Shown one piece after another: positions 48,180 through 60,712 of a stretch of DNA of 64,000 nt. The position numbers were made by a program, and so were the translations under genes. This DNA is from Excoecaria cochinchinensis (taxonomy: Eukaryota; Streptophyta; Magnoliopsida; Malpighiales; Euphorbiaceae): positions 6,707,001 through 6,771,000 of the forward strand of contig CANTUQ010000031.1 of assembly GCA_947683425.1 (NCBI GenBank). The letters are read 5' to 3'. The notes under the pieces were generated by a model. It was not told the origin of the DNA. It saw only the letters and a program-made list of their open reading frames with translations, and did no database searches. Each line of letters begins with the position of its first letter. Positions within the stretch are counted from its first letter, which is position 1.

Positions 48180-49130
48180 ACAATAAGAGAAAGAATTATA
48201 ATATATTGCCTCCAAGGCTTAGGTTGCCATCATCGGGCTCTCCTACTCCAAGTTCAGTAGAGAGATCACAATCTCCTATAGCTACCCTTTTTAATATGGG
48301 ATCAGGTTCCTTACTATAAAGTTCTCCATCCCCTACATCTACCCCTATTACTAAATCACCTACCAGGCCTTCTACTATAGCTACTACTACATCAACACAT
48401 GCTCCTGAAGCAGACAATGCATCAATACTATCACAGATATGGAAGGTCCTAGGCCTAGAGCAATTAGAGTCAATGGAAGGATTTACATTACCATTGAAGC
48501 TAATCAGTGTGTGATTAATGTATACGTTTATATTGATGTTATAGTGTTTAATTTGAAAAGATTCTGAAATTTCTTGTCTATTAGATTGGTTCCATCTGGA
48601 AAGTGCTCCCGCTCAATTTCTAGAAAATTTCAGGAGAAAATAGATTATGAAGGTTATTTATGGAAGAAGCTATCTCTGGAAACAAAGAATTTTTATTATT
48701 AAGAGGTTCAGGTAAATGAAATAAATTCTTTAATCTTAATTATTTTATCTATCTTTAAAAATTAATTAAATTAATATTATACCTTATAAATATTTACATT
48801 ATGTTTATCTTGTTTTTTTATCAGAAATAATTTTATTGGGATTCACAAATTGATCACCTTATGTATGGTGTATAGGAGAGTCGAGCTCGTGCACATTATA
48901 GAGACTTTGTGAGCCAGATACACAAGAAGGGTGTATGACCTCATTTTATAATCGAAGAAAAATGGGTACACTAACAACAGTACTGCACACCACCTAATGC
49001 CCTCTCTATTTCTGAGCGAAATGCTAATATTAGGCGGGGAAAACCGGAGGGCATAAATGTATCTTTACATACTAGAGGATTATTATCCCACCGGGAGTAT
49101 GCAGATAGGCCTGTAAGTATTTAAAAATCG
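48180..49130 (+). pseudogene. En/Spm (CACTA) Transposase_24-like relic
   Basis: Plus-strand conceptual pieces start with a Ser/Pro/Thr-rich region (48200-48420). They continue near 48610-48720 with W.KKLSLETKNFYY, and near 48880-49120 with the HYRDFVSQIHKKGV and RRGKPEGINVSLHTRGLLSH type of stretch. Order and wording fit the plant Ptta/En/Spm transposase family (Transposase_24), a TNPA-like accessory protein of CACTA elements. Stops and frame changes separate the pieces, and an AT-rich, possibly intronic gap lies at 48720-48830. No function remains. It identifies the base layer of the window as a CACTA transposon. Confidence 0.62.
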
Positions 49131-49206
49131 TACTATTATGATTAAGATTTTTCTTTTATTGCAATAAATGTGACACATGATAATTCTCAAAATGATCGAT
49201 TGAATA

Positions 49207-49861
49207 TATAACACCCCTTGCCCGTACATAGTAAACCGTGTCATAACATGTCCGGTTTAAGGTGACAAACAAAGGACATCACCAGACTAAGCACAATTGT
49301 AGCAAAGACAAATATCATAAATCAAAAATATAAAATTTCTTTCTCAATACCATACAATTTTTGCGTTACACATATGATAAAGTTTACATTTAGCTTTAAT
49401 TTTACACATTCAAAAATCATTCTCCTTACACAATGGTTATTATACATAATTAGTCATACATATACAATAAAAGTTTACAATACATTAATACTCATAATAC
49501 AAAGCCTATACAAGGAATCAACTAATGTGTTGGCCTTGGGAGTTGCGGAATGTCCTTAGCGTCATACCTATCTTCAATACTTGCATGGATGAAACACCCA
49601 TGCTAAGCATAAAGGCTTAGTGGGAAACAAACATGAGAAGGACGACCCCTCACAGCGGTCGTCAACACATAGGCACATGCACATGAGGCATACATGTATC
49701 AATATAACATATAATATAATTTACATATATAATTACACAATTTGAGGAAAACATTTATATTAATAGCATGCATAGATAGGGTACAGACATATAATCGTAT
49801 TCATATACCGCACACAAACCCACATAACCTAATCCACATATCATATTTCATTCATCGTTAG
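49207..49861 (-). mobile_element. S: LTR fragment, Tekay-like
   Basis: Begins TATAACACCCC (a decayed TGTAACACCCC) and carries a CTAAGC...GCTTAG hairpin near 49592-49612 facing a GTGGGAAAC phrase, the arrangement seen in Z and X'. It is cut by V2 at 49862 and its remainder is not seen in the window. Non-coding. Confidence 0.55.
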
Positions 49862-51863
49862 TGTAGACACTGGATCCCAAGACAGCCCAGATCAAGGTTA
49901 TTCAATGATGAAATTAAATGTCTGTTTATAGGCAAGAAGGTTGGAAGTGATGTTTTTCTTGTCAAGTTCCCATTTAAAAAAAATTGAGGGGCAGCCAGCC
50001 AGGGGCGCGCCCCTCGTCACCTACACCTTTTTTCCATCTTTTCCCCTAAAAATCAAGTTTTTTTACTTTTAAAAAGGATTTTAAGGCAACTTTTATGGGA
50101 TTTGATAGAGATAATTTTGAATTTTAAATTTAAATAACGAATATTCTGGTTTAATTAAGGATTATTTATCTAAATTAACTAGGTTTTCCTTTTTTAATGA
50201 TATAAATAGGAAAACTTAAGGGAAAAATAGGGAGAAATTTTTTTGATGGAAAATTTTTCTTTTCTTCTTTAAAGGAATTTTTTTTATATTTTTATATTTT
50301 TCTTCTTATTCAAAGAGATTTCTTAAGATTTTAAAAGTTAATTCTTAATAAAAAATCATTCTTGGGACAAATAAAAGAATTATTTGTTTTTCGGAATCTT
50401 AATTTTCTTCCATTATTTTTTGGGCAAACCTTTTTATTTGAATTTTTTCTTTTTAGAGAGATAAAATTCCAATTTTTATCATTATAATTCTATTTTCGCG
50501 AATCTAGACAAGGAAATAAATCATTTTTCTTCCATCAAATCCAATTCTTAAGGTAAATATTCTGAGCTCGATTTCATTTTATTCTTTTGCATTTTTTTTA
50601 TTATTTTTTTATTTATATTCAATTAATCACCATGTAAATCTTTGGATTCATTGGTTACTCATTTTTTTATGTGATTTTATTCATAAATTTAACATTATGT
50701 AGCATTCTTTTTACTTTTTTATTCTATTTATTTACTTGATTATTAATCCTTTTTTTGTTATTATTATCATTTTTATTACTATTATTATTATCATTATTTA
50801 TGTTTTTATGTGTGTTAATTTATTAATATGTTAATTTATTTGTCATTTATAACGTATTTTATTTCATTTTTTATTTATTTTAATTCATCTTTATTATTTT
50901 TTGTGTTTAATTGATTTTTGTGATTTAATTACTAACATTAATTTTATCTGTATTTGTTTTTTATTTCAATACTTATTCTTTCATATTTGAGCACTCTTGT
51001 AAGTGAATGAGGGAATCCAAGAATTTATTTTAGTTGATTTAATATTTTTATTATTTTTCCTTTATTTTTATTTTTAATTAACTTGTCATGTAATTTGTAA
51101 TAAATTTATTTATTTTATACACATTAAAAAATCATAAAAATATTTTTATTAATAAATTGGGTTTTTCTAATAAAATAGGACCATTGTCCTCATTTAAACA
51201 ATAAAAAATTCACTTTTAAAAGAATACTTAATTTTTTCAAAATGGGATCACTCACCCCGGTTTTCTCAATAACAAACAAAAATAACTCTTCAATTTTTAA
51301 GTGAGCATGAACGAACCAATGTTCCTATTCCGAAATAAATGCCTCGATTTATGTATGCTTATTTATTTAATTGATTTTATCATTTATTTATTTATTTTCT
51401 ATTTTGGGAGATTGTATTTTTGTCCCAACATTTCATCTTGTAATTTTATTTTTGTAGTTTATTTTTATTTTATTTATTTATTACTTTTTACTGTTTTCCT
51501 ACGATGCTTGATGTGCATTTTAAATTTTAATGCATGACCGTATGAGATGAGAGATGGAAAACTAATTGTTAAAAACTCATTTATAATTAACCAAGGCATT
51601 AATAAGTGTGAAATTCTAAATCTTTCTCTAGTTTAGACTCCGAGCTTAGACGAACTTTCCCAATTTTTTGTAAATTGGGTGACGACTCCAAAATACCTCA
51701 AAAGTGCCTAAAGGTTTCATGGGATTAGACAAACTTATCCAATGTTCTGTTGGGTAGGAATTCCATAATATCTCATGTTGCCCAAAATCTAGACGCGAAC
51801 CCTCTCGAATCCTAAAAGCGGGCCCTCTGGGAAAATTACTAAGCTAGTTCGGTGTGCGTTACA
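49862..51863 (+). repeat. V2: 5' LTR of a Tat-type element (2002 bp)
   Basis: TGTAGACACTGG...GTGCGTTACA, homologous to V1. It is followed at 51865 by TGGCAACTCCACTGAGG, a Tat-type primer site, so this is a 5' LTR in plus orientation. The pre-insertion base run is gttag (49857-49861); the other duplication would be beyond the window. The sequence is mostly AT-rich. Confidence 0.78.
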
Positions 51864-52173
51864 ATGGCAACTCCACTGAGGCTTCGAGACTTTGCTTCAA
51901 AAGTGTCTTAGTTAATATATATAATTGAGTTTTTACAAATTAAAATTCTATCACTTTTTGAAAAATTGCATTGCATACATACTAGAGCCTTAGAACTATG
52001 CTAGATGGTCCCTATTCTTACCCCGATACGTTTCAGAAGCATTACCCTACGTTCACTTAAAGTAGGGAAGTGTTAAAGATAATCACCAACCCAAGCCTAG
52101 TACCTCTTAGTATATCAAATGGAGACCCGATTGGTCGTTATGCTCGTGACGAGCTAGACCCGTTGGCAGGGAC
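51864..52173 (+). mobile_element. V2 primer site and leader fragment
   Basis: Primer site at 51865-51881, then about 290 bp that align with the reverse complement of Y's leader (22600-22890), including CTCGTGACGAGCTAGACCCG near 52144-52163. R inserts at 52174. No gag is seen. Confidence 0.72.
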
Positions 52174-53090
52174 TGTAACACCCCGTTTCCCATCCTAAAA
52201 GTTTGAGCACATGTATGTGTGTGTGTGAGAGTGTCCTTGCATGGTTATTATGTTGAGGGCATAATTGTATGTTTTTATTTTAGTATGTAAATTGTTTAGT
52301 TTGGGAAAAAAGGAAGTATTAGAAGGAAAATTTGCCAACTCACCACAAGAACGTGACATGTGGCAAGAGAGAGAAAGAGAGAAGAGAGGAACTATAATTA
52401 GATGAGAGCAAAAAGGAGAGAGAAAGCATTTTCAGCCCTCTCTCCCGTTTCTTGCTCCTCATGCCTCTCTTCCCTCTTTATTCTCCTCCTCCTTTGTCTT
52501 TTTTCTTCTTCTTCTTCTTCTTGTGGTGGCTTGAGTTGGGTTGGAAAATTCAAAGAGCTATTTTGTATGTTTTTCTACTGCTCTTCTTCTTCTTCTTTTC
52601 CTCCTCCTTGAGTTCCTGTTCGGTGTGTTGGTTGTAGGGTTTTGAGTTTGTGTGTTTTGGGTTGTTTGATTAGAGTTGCCTCCTAAGGATCCTAAAGGCA
52701 AGGAAGTGGTGGGTGGAAGTTCAGTCCCTTGATTCTTTGGAGCTAAGGAATTAAGGTTTGGGAATTTGATTATTATTGCATAATTTTAACCTATTATTGT
52801 TCTATTATTTAATTTCTAGAATTGAAGTGTGGTTATGCATCTTTATGTGCTTAATTGAAGTTTGTATTGTGGAAATTATATGGGTTTGATGATTTTGAAA
52901 GTGATAAGAGTTTTGGATATGATTTTTGATTAGAGCTTTGAATTGAGTTGCTTGAGTTGTTAGCTTGAGTTTCAGTTTGTTTAAGTTGAGTTTTAGTAGT
53001 ATGAGTTGCTCGGGGTATTGCAATTTTGAATGTTGATTTAAGTTTTGGAAATGGATAGCAGAGTTTAGAAAATTTTTGGGTTTTAGTTGA

Positions 53091-53275
53091 TTTACACGGT
53101 AGTAAGGAGGGCCATACCACCGTGTAAATCGTATTTCTGCAGTTGAGTTTTGCTTCTTCAAGTTAATACACGGGGGTAAGGGCTTGACATACTACCGTGT
53201 AAATGTATTTTGTTTTGATGTGTTGCTACTGTGCATTTTACACGGTGGTCAAGAATTCTATACCGTCGTGTAAAT
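53091..53275. repeat. Palindrome array in R
   Basis: Units of TACACGGTrGTAAGG...CC.TACCACCGTGTAAAT type start at 53093, 53167 and 53239, spaced 74 and 72 bp. Two more units lie beyond Q at 57062-57145. The arms resemble those of U. Confidence 0.82.
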
Positions 53276-53300
53276 GCGTTCTGTTTTCTGATGGAGTTTT

Positions 53301-56300
53301 TGTAACAACCCAAAATGTACCCTGGAAGGATTTGTACATATTGAGGATCAGTGGTGACTAAAGTTATGCAAGTTGAAGTGTTTGGTTTGCCAACTGGATA
53401 ATTTAAGAACTAATGTAAAAGTTTCGGAAAGTGTAGCCAATTGTAAAATTGTGAAGGATAGAATTAGGACTTGATTGAAAGAATAAAATTAAGTAAGAGG
53501 GCCAATGTGAAGGATTAGTGAGTTATAAGTGTCAATGTTTAAGGATTTGAGATTTAAGGGATTGAAAAGAGAACTTAACGTAAATATCTAGATTGGACCA
53601 TTGGCATGGTGACATGTGGTAAGGGGTTTAGAAGGGGTATAAAAGAAGAAAGAGAAAGAGAGAGAGGGCAAAAATCTGCTCTCCCCTCTCTCTCGTTCTC
53701 CCATTCTTCCTCTCCTCTTCTTTTTCTTCTTCTTCTTTTCCTTCTTGTTTCAATGCTATGTGCTCTCCCTAAGATCTAAGCCCAAGATTAGATGATGAAG
53801 ATTATTATATCAAGTGGGTTAATTGAAGATTTTGTTAGAAAGGTAAGTTTAAGTTTTGATTCCTTCCATCTATTTTGATTAGATTAAACCCTAGATTTAT
53901 ATCTTGTGTATGTATGTTTGTTTGATGAGGATTTGGATGAGAAAGACCATGGATGAGTTTGGGAATAAGAAAGATCATCTAAGGAAGCTATTAGGAGCAA
54001 AGGAGTTGAGATATGGGAATTTAGGTTTTGATATATTAATTATTTGTGTTGGTTTTGATTCAGTTTTTGGAAATTTATGGGGTGAAAAGTTATTTAGATA
54101 TGTTTGAATGTTATGGGTTTCGTATAATTTGTGTTGAGTTATCTTGAATGTGAGTTTCTGAGTTAAGGTAAGAGATTGAATAAATTTTTGTAGCTAAAAT
54201 TCTAGCTTGATAAATCAGGAATTTTGATAGTGTTAATTTCATTATTTGATTGTAATAATTGGAATAAAAGTTGGGTTTTGTGTTGATTACGATGATTTGA
54301 ATGTGAAATTTGAGTTATATTGAAGTTTGGTTTTTATCGAAGGTTTGGGGTAAACTTTTGGAAAACTGGGTTCTACAATTTTCGCTGGAGAGCTGGAAAA
54401 CGCGACTCTATCGCGAGGCCGACGCTTGTCGCGATCACTATAGATCCGGGGAATTCAGCATCTCGCGTCGAAGGATCTATGAGGGGACTGTCCAAGTCGA
54501 GTCATCCTTCATCACTCGGCATGCTCCCTCACGAGTTGTGAAGCTCTTCATGACTCATGAAGCTCCTGTCACGAGTCGTGATGACTAGCCTTTGCTCCTT
54601 CTTTTGCTTTCCCTGTGTTTTTGTCTTGATGTGTTCTTCCCTGCTCCGAATCATGTCGTCCTTCACGACTCGACAATATGCTTCTGTCACGAGTCATGAC
54701 GCCTATCACGAGTCGTGACAGTAAGCTACTATCACGAGTCGTGACTTTGAGCAGGACTCGTGATAGCCTCCCTTCCCGCGGGGCAAGTCTAGCCACTGTC
54801 ACGAGCGCGACCTCTTGTCGCGATCGCAACAGTCCCCTCCCTACCTTAAAAGTTTTTAGAAAATCTTCTTCTTTGCATGGTTTCTCACTTGTGTTTTGCC
54901 TTTATGATTTAAAATATGAATTATTCAAATGTTTTTATGCATGGTAATTATTGAAATATGAGAATTTGATATACCCTTATTATGTTATAAATGCATATGT
55001 GTAATAACATGGAAATCTATTTGCTAAAGTTAAATAGGTGCATAACATCTAATAATCTGAATATATTTTAATGCGTTTATATGAATATTTCAATTCATGA
55101 AATAATACATGATTAGCTTTGAATATGATAAGTATAATTAGCACAAATGATATGCAAGTTTATAAATGCATGACTCTATGTGAACATAAGGAACATTATA
55201 AGTATTTAAATAAAACATATGCGGATAGCCTGCGTCAATCAAGTCGTGCATAGATAGGCATGCCTATAGAGTTCTGATGCTGCAGCCCCTTTGTTCTGTT
55301 CTGGACCCTAATCAGGTCCCCGTTTGGGTCCTCGCGATCCTCAATGTGTTCGGATCTTGTTTAAGATCCCCCAATGTGAATACATTTTTATGAAAAAAAT
55401 AAAGAAGTTGCTTTTTGATTGTACCTTCAGGTACCCCAATGTGTTATGTTCACTCATTTATCCACCCTTTTGACTTAGCAGGCAATTAAAAGAATAAAAG
55501 AATGTGAATAAATTGATAAGTTCTGTGATGATGTGCAAAAAGTTATGCAAATAAGCTTTTGAAAGTGTTTGTTAAGATATTGAGCTTGTGCTTTACGCAC
55601 TTAAATGTTCTGGATCCTTTATGGACACCTATGCGAAAAAATGTGGTATCTTCGAGTACCGATGTGTTTTGTATAATAAGCTAATGTTCGAAAATGAAAA
55701 GAGATATAACAAATAATGTTGTTCTGATAAGTGTGTATGAATAAATACTGATTGCATAAGAATTCGTATGTGAGAAAATGCCTATTATTAAACTGTTCAT
55801 AAGTTATGAGTATGATTGTCTATGTAAAGTCTGTGTAAAGAATTTTTGAAATGATTGATATGCATATTTGCTATAGTTAAGTACTCAATAAATGAATTCT
55901 GTGAGTATATCCGTTTATATGTTTAAGTTGAGAATACAGGTATGTATTGTGTTAACTACCTTCTGGACCTTAGCCTGGATAATTACTATAAGTATCTTGG
56001 TAAGGAATTCATGTGCTTTGTTGTTGATTTTAATGAATACGGTAAGTTATATATATTGATTGGTAAGTAAGGAATAATAAGTGTTAAGCATGATATAGAT
56101 AACTGAGTTTAGGAAACAAGTTAGGATTAATTCTAGAATGTGTGTGTGTAAAGTTCTCTGCAGAACTACATGGTTCTGATTCCCTACTATAAGGATACAT
56201 AAGAAGCTTGGAATATGTATTTTAAGCCCGAACCAAATCTGAGAATCGAAATATTTTTTTTAGTTTTGAATACGTAATGGTTTGAATAAATGAAATGTTT

Positions 56301-57047
56301 TGACTTAAGTAGTAATACTATTATCTGCATGATTTTGAAACTATTAGTAAGTATAGAAATTGGTAAGGGTTAATATTTCTGACTAGCAAAATGTATTTTT
56401 GGTAAGCTATGAGGTATAACTATTAATATGGTTAATTAAATGAATTAGGTAAAAATGAATAAGTATAATGTTATTGTGATTTAAAAAGGTAATAAAGTTA
56501 TTTCTGGTTATGGTATATAAACGAGTGTGTATACAAACATGTTTAGGTTTTCGTATGAGAATAAGAATATGAAAGTATGATAGCTTTAACCAGTGTACTT
56601 TATGCTTATATATATGTGTACACACATGTGCTCGTTTCGTCAATCACTGTGAGTGGTTGGTTGTTATTTTGTGGATCCCTACTAAGCGTTATCGCTTAGT
56701 ACAGGTGTTTCTCTGTGCAAGTTAGGAGATTGAAGTTTAGTTCATGCGGTCCACTGTGACTTTGGCCAACAAGTCGGTAGAGATTTTATAGGAAGTGTTT
56801 TTTTATCTTTGGCATGTAAATGAGTTTTATTTATGTAACATTTGTGTTGGGTTGTATTATTCTCTAGTGCGAATAATGGTGTGTTGGTGATATAAGCTTA
56901 GGATGTGTATGTCTTGAGGTTCCGATTTTAGGAATTTTATTATTCCGTTTTGCTATAAGTGCTTTTGTCTGGTAGCACCCTCCACTCACCGTAGCTCTTT
57001 GCCCATGTTTCCTTTCGGCATACTACGTGTGGGAATAGGGTGTTACA
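53301..57047 (+). mobile_element. Q: Tekay-like solo LTR (3747 bp)
   Basis: TGTAACAACCC...GGGTGTTACA with the TSD gtttt (53296-53300 and 57048-57052). Splice donor AAAG/GTAAGT at 53842/53843, palindrome array at about 54395-54835 (TCACGAGTCGTGA and GTCGCGA types), palindrome ATAGGCATGCCTAT at 55254-55267, and CTAAGCG-TTA-TCGCTTAG at 56683-56700. No internal region, hence solo. The remaining 1.4 kb is AT-rich and non-coding. Confidence 0.9.
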
Positions 57048-58416
57048 GTTTTGGCTCGGTTGGCCACACGATGGTAAGGTTTTTCTTACCACCGTGTGTA
57101 ATGTCTTACATGGCGGTAAGGATTTACCATACCGCCGTGTAACCTCTTTCTGCCCTGAATTTTTAGATTTTTGAATTCTTAGGCTTTTGTCTCTTTTTAT
57201 TTAAGCATTACCATGTGTTTATGTCTATGGGATTATTGCATATCAAATAGTATTACATGATAAAGAATTTGAGATTGTCCCTTGAGATATGTTATCGCTT
57301 GTTATTAATGTAAACTATTATTGTTTCTTAGCCTGCAAGAGTCATGTATGTGGATAGATAGGCATGTCTATAGAGTTTTGTAAGCTGCAGCCCAGTGTTC
57401 TAGATCCTGATCAGGTCACCATTTGGGTCCTCGAGATCCTGAGTGTTTGGAACTTGTTTAAGATCCCCAATGAAAATAATTTTATGTGAAAATGAAAGAT
57501 GTTGCTTTTGCTCATACCTACGGGTACCTAGTGTTCACTCATCCACCCAATACCCAAATGTGAATAAAAATAATCCAAGAAACAACAATGAAAGAAATCG
57601 GGATAACCCTCTTAACCCAGGCTTCCCAATCCGGAGTTAGCCACTCTAATTATATGACATCCCAAATCGGAGTTAGCCACATAACTAGCCTATGCACGGG
57701 TCTAAAATCCTAAGCTTGGTTTATTTCCTAATACGGAGTCAAATAACCCAGAACTTAATTATTTCACTCACCATGCTAGTCTTAAAACATAACATTCTGC
57801 ACTTCTAGATTCCCAATCGGAGTCGTCCACAAGACACAGCAAGAATGATAAGAACAGAACGTAAATGAATATGGTATTCAATCCATACAACTCAATAACC
57901 AACTAAGATACATGAAATAAATCAATCATCAAAACTGGAAATTAACTTGAAAGAATAAATTCCATGAATTAACAATAAGAACCAGTGAAATAAACCTTTC
58001 AATCATATATTTAAATTCAAAAGATGTTCAGAATTCACATCATGGGTAGGGGATTCAAAGATCCCCCAAACAACTAAAAGACTACTCATGATCCATTACA
58101 AAATCAAAAGGGAAGAAGAAAGAATAAACCCATAAATTCATTAAGGCGTAAATCCCAGTTGAATCCCACGTCCTTCGATCTCCTTCTTCAAATCTTCAAT
58201 GGAGAAAAATTCTGGAAATTCTAATATAAAAACTGTGTATTGAACTTAAACTATGTGTTTCAAATGTAAAACTCTTGAATTGCAAATTAATTCTAAAGAT
58301 AAAATTGAAACCTAAATTAAGAACAAGAGAAGAAATCCCAAAATTCTAGTTCTAAAACCCTAATATGAGAAAAGGCTGCCAAAAATCCGAACCCCTTCCC
58401 AAACAGCAAACTTTTC

Positions 58417-58427
58417 TTTTTATATCC
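58417..58427 (-). promoter_or_regulatory. TATA box of the P LTR
   Basis: GATATAAAAAG on the minus strand, a few bases downstream of the last palindrome unit at 58434. This makes the array part of the upstream promoter (U3). Confidence 0.65.
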
Positions 58428-58433
58428 CGAGGG

Positions 58434-58835
58434 GTCACGGTGGTAACCAAATGGTTGCCACCATGAGGGTGTTGAGGAAGTAAATCTGACTTGCATGTAA
58501 GATAGGGGTCACGGTGGCAACCAGATTTGTTGCCACCGTGAGATGCTCAAATTTCACTTCTGTCTAGGAATTCCCTATGTCACGGTGGCAACCAAATTAC
58601 CTTGCCACCATGAGGTACCTCCTCACTTGATTCTGCCTTGGTGCGAATTATGTCACGGTGGTAACCACATAGGTTACTACCGTGAGGTACTTCTTGCCTG
58701 CATTCTGCCCGATGGATAAATATGTCACGGTGGTAATTACATTGGTTATCACCGTGACCCATAGTATGCCTGCATTCTGTTTTTCTTTCCTTTGCATGTC
58801 ACGGTGGTAACCATATAGGTTGCCACCATGAGGTA
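58434..58835. repeat. Six-unit palindrome array in the P LTR
   Basis: GTCACGGTGG.AACC...GGTT.CCACCGTGA inverted repeats of about 35 bases. Units start at 58434, 58508, 58579, 58652, 58724 and 58798, with spacings of 74, 71, 73, 72 and 74 bp. Spacers are unrelated in sequence, so the regular spacing is notable. Several arms keep pairing despite changes (for example GTAACC with GGTTAC at 58652). Confidence 0.93.
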
Positions 58836-59022
58836 CCTACAAATTTGCTGCACATAAAATTCAAACTCAATCAAAATACTAACTAAAATGCATAAAAAAT
58901 CAAATTTCACTAAGATTGACAAAATTAATCTAAAGTAAGCATATCATGACAATAAACACTACTAAACACCCACAAATCATACGAAAATACTATCAAATCT
59001 AAATAATAAATTGAAGTTATCA

Positions 59023-60712
59023 AAATACCACACACTTAGACTTTGCTCGGCCTCGAGTAAATAAATTATCCACATTCCTGAAATTTCAAACTCTAACTCG
59101 GAACAAGAAAGCTTAAAAACAATCCAAGCATTAAGTAGAATAGTCTTAACCACAAATTCTCAATTCAACTTATATCAATAAATTTCACGTGTGTATGTGC
59201 TAGGCTAAAACAAATTTTCTCTTTTCAAAACAAGACAACTAGTGTAATTCAGCAATTTAGCAAAGGAAATGAATAAGCAAATAAATTGCAAATTGGTTAC
59301 GCACTTGCAACTCAGGGTAATCATAAGATTTTCCTTTAGCACCGGAACCACAAAGGTCATCTCCACTAAACAACTCAAGCTAAGAGCAGGATCATTAGGA
59401 CTTATTCCAAGGTTGAAATGTTAGGTTAGGGTATTGGCTAACAAGAAAAGTTAAGAAATTCATACAAACAGTTAGCCACTCTACCTAAAAACACCACTAC
59501 CTAATTTGAATACAATCTTTCCATGACCTATTTTTAATCCTCCCGCAGTTGCCAAAACTTGTCTGAACTACCCATAATGAAAAAATAAAACATTAAACCA
59601 CAGGAAAACAAAGAGAAGAAATTACCCAAATAAATTTTTCTCTCAACCCAATCATTTCTGAATGTAAAGACATCTTCTTCTAATTGAGGGTACCCCACAT
59701 TTGAATTTTTCTACATCTGATTAACTCACGAATTTAAAACAATGATCAACCTTTTTATCAAATTCTTCTTTTTGGCTTCTTCTTTTTTTTTTTATGAGAT
59801 CCCCAAAACCTCTATTTTCTTACCACAAATTTGACTCCATTAAGGGAAATTTAAATGATATACTAGACAACACCCCAAAGTTTCACAATTCTTCTCACTC
59901 CCACACTATTTTCACAGTAAATACCCTTATTCAACTTTCAATGTTATCCCAACCCAATCCTAGAGTGGCCAATTCTTAGAAAGGATAGGCAAAGGCATTT
60001 AGGTTAAATGGTAACATAATAGTGTAACAAAGAAAAAAAATGCATAGTACGCTTTTAGCATACCAAATCAGCTCAACGGGGCTAGCAATGGAAATTATGC
60101 AAATAGGTAGGCAAAGAGTCATTTAAAGTGGTTATCAAAGAAAACTTTTTGCCTAAATCATGTCCTAAACCTACTTAAATTGTTATAACATTTCGAAGGG
60201 TGATGAGGAAGGTTCTAACTATCCTACAATTCCTTTACTCAAAAACTTTCACACACTGGGATTTTTCAAGTTTTTCACAATCAAGCCTATAGTGCACAAA
60301 AGATAAGAAATTCCAAGATATATGACTAATTGAGATTAATTTGCTGCTAAAACTAATAACTACTCTCTTGCCAAGATCAATTTTTAAGAAATTCCATTCA
60401 CAACTTAAAGTTCAAAACATTCACAATAGGAATAACTAGAGGCAAGCTAAACTAAGATAGGGAAAATTCAAACAACCACAATTAAGTATTCAAATAACTA
60501 AAACACAATAAAATATGCGAATACAATTAAAATAAAACATCAAACATGCAAATAAAATAAAAATAATTATTTACATATTAAGCTGTTGGAGTTACTCCTC
60601 CTACCCCACACTTAATACCTTGCTGACCCCAGCAAGTCAAATAATTACAAAACACAATCAAAATAAAAATAAAAACAAAAGATAGTATTTCTCCCTGTCT
60701 AGCTCTCTGGAG
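59023..60712 (-). other. P 3' untranslated region
   Basis: Between the extra ORF and the 3' LTR; AT-rich, no coding signal seen. The polypurine tract (on the minus strand AAGTCTAAGTGTGTGG) is at about 59025-59043. Confidence 0.6.

Larger units (their letters stand above)
52174..57545 (+). mobile_element. R: Tekay-like LTR, split by Q and cut by P
   Basis: Starts TGTAACACCCCG at 52174. Own sequence is 52174-53300 and 57053 to about 57545. It has an inverted-repeat array (53091-53275 and 57062-57145), the palindrome ATAGGCATGTCTAT at 57358-57371 and a following GCTGCAGC. It breaks off near 57545 where P begins, so its far end and TSD are not seen. The open frames at 52402-52637 are C/T-rich low-complexity leader sequence. 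Confidence 0.7.
57559..59022 (-). repeat. P 3' LTR
   Basis: On the minus strand it begins TGATAACTTC, preceded by a purine/T-rich GTCTAAGTGTGTGG tract, as is usual for Athila. It probably ends TTCACA at 57559. It includes six palindrome units (58434-58835) and a TATA box (GATATAAAAAG) immediately downstream. The rest is non-coding. Confidence 0.65.

Noticed and set aside
52402..52637. C/T-rich open frames with Ser/Leu/Phe runs
   Set aside because: Pyrimidine-rich leader of LTR R, with counterparts in W, U and Q that are not coding.
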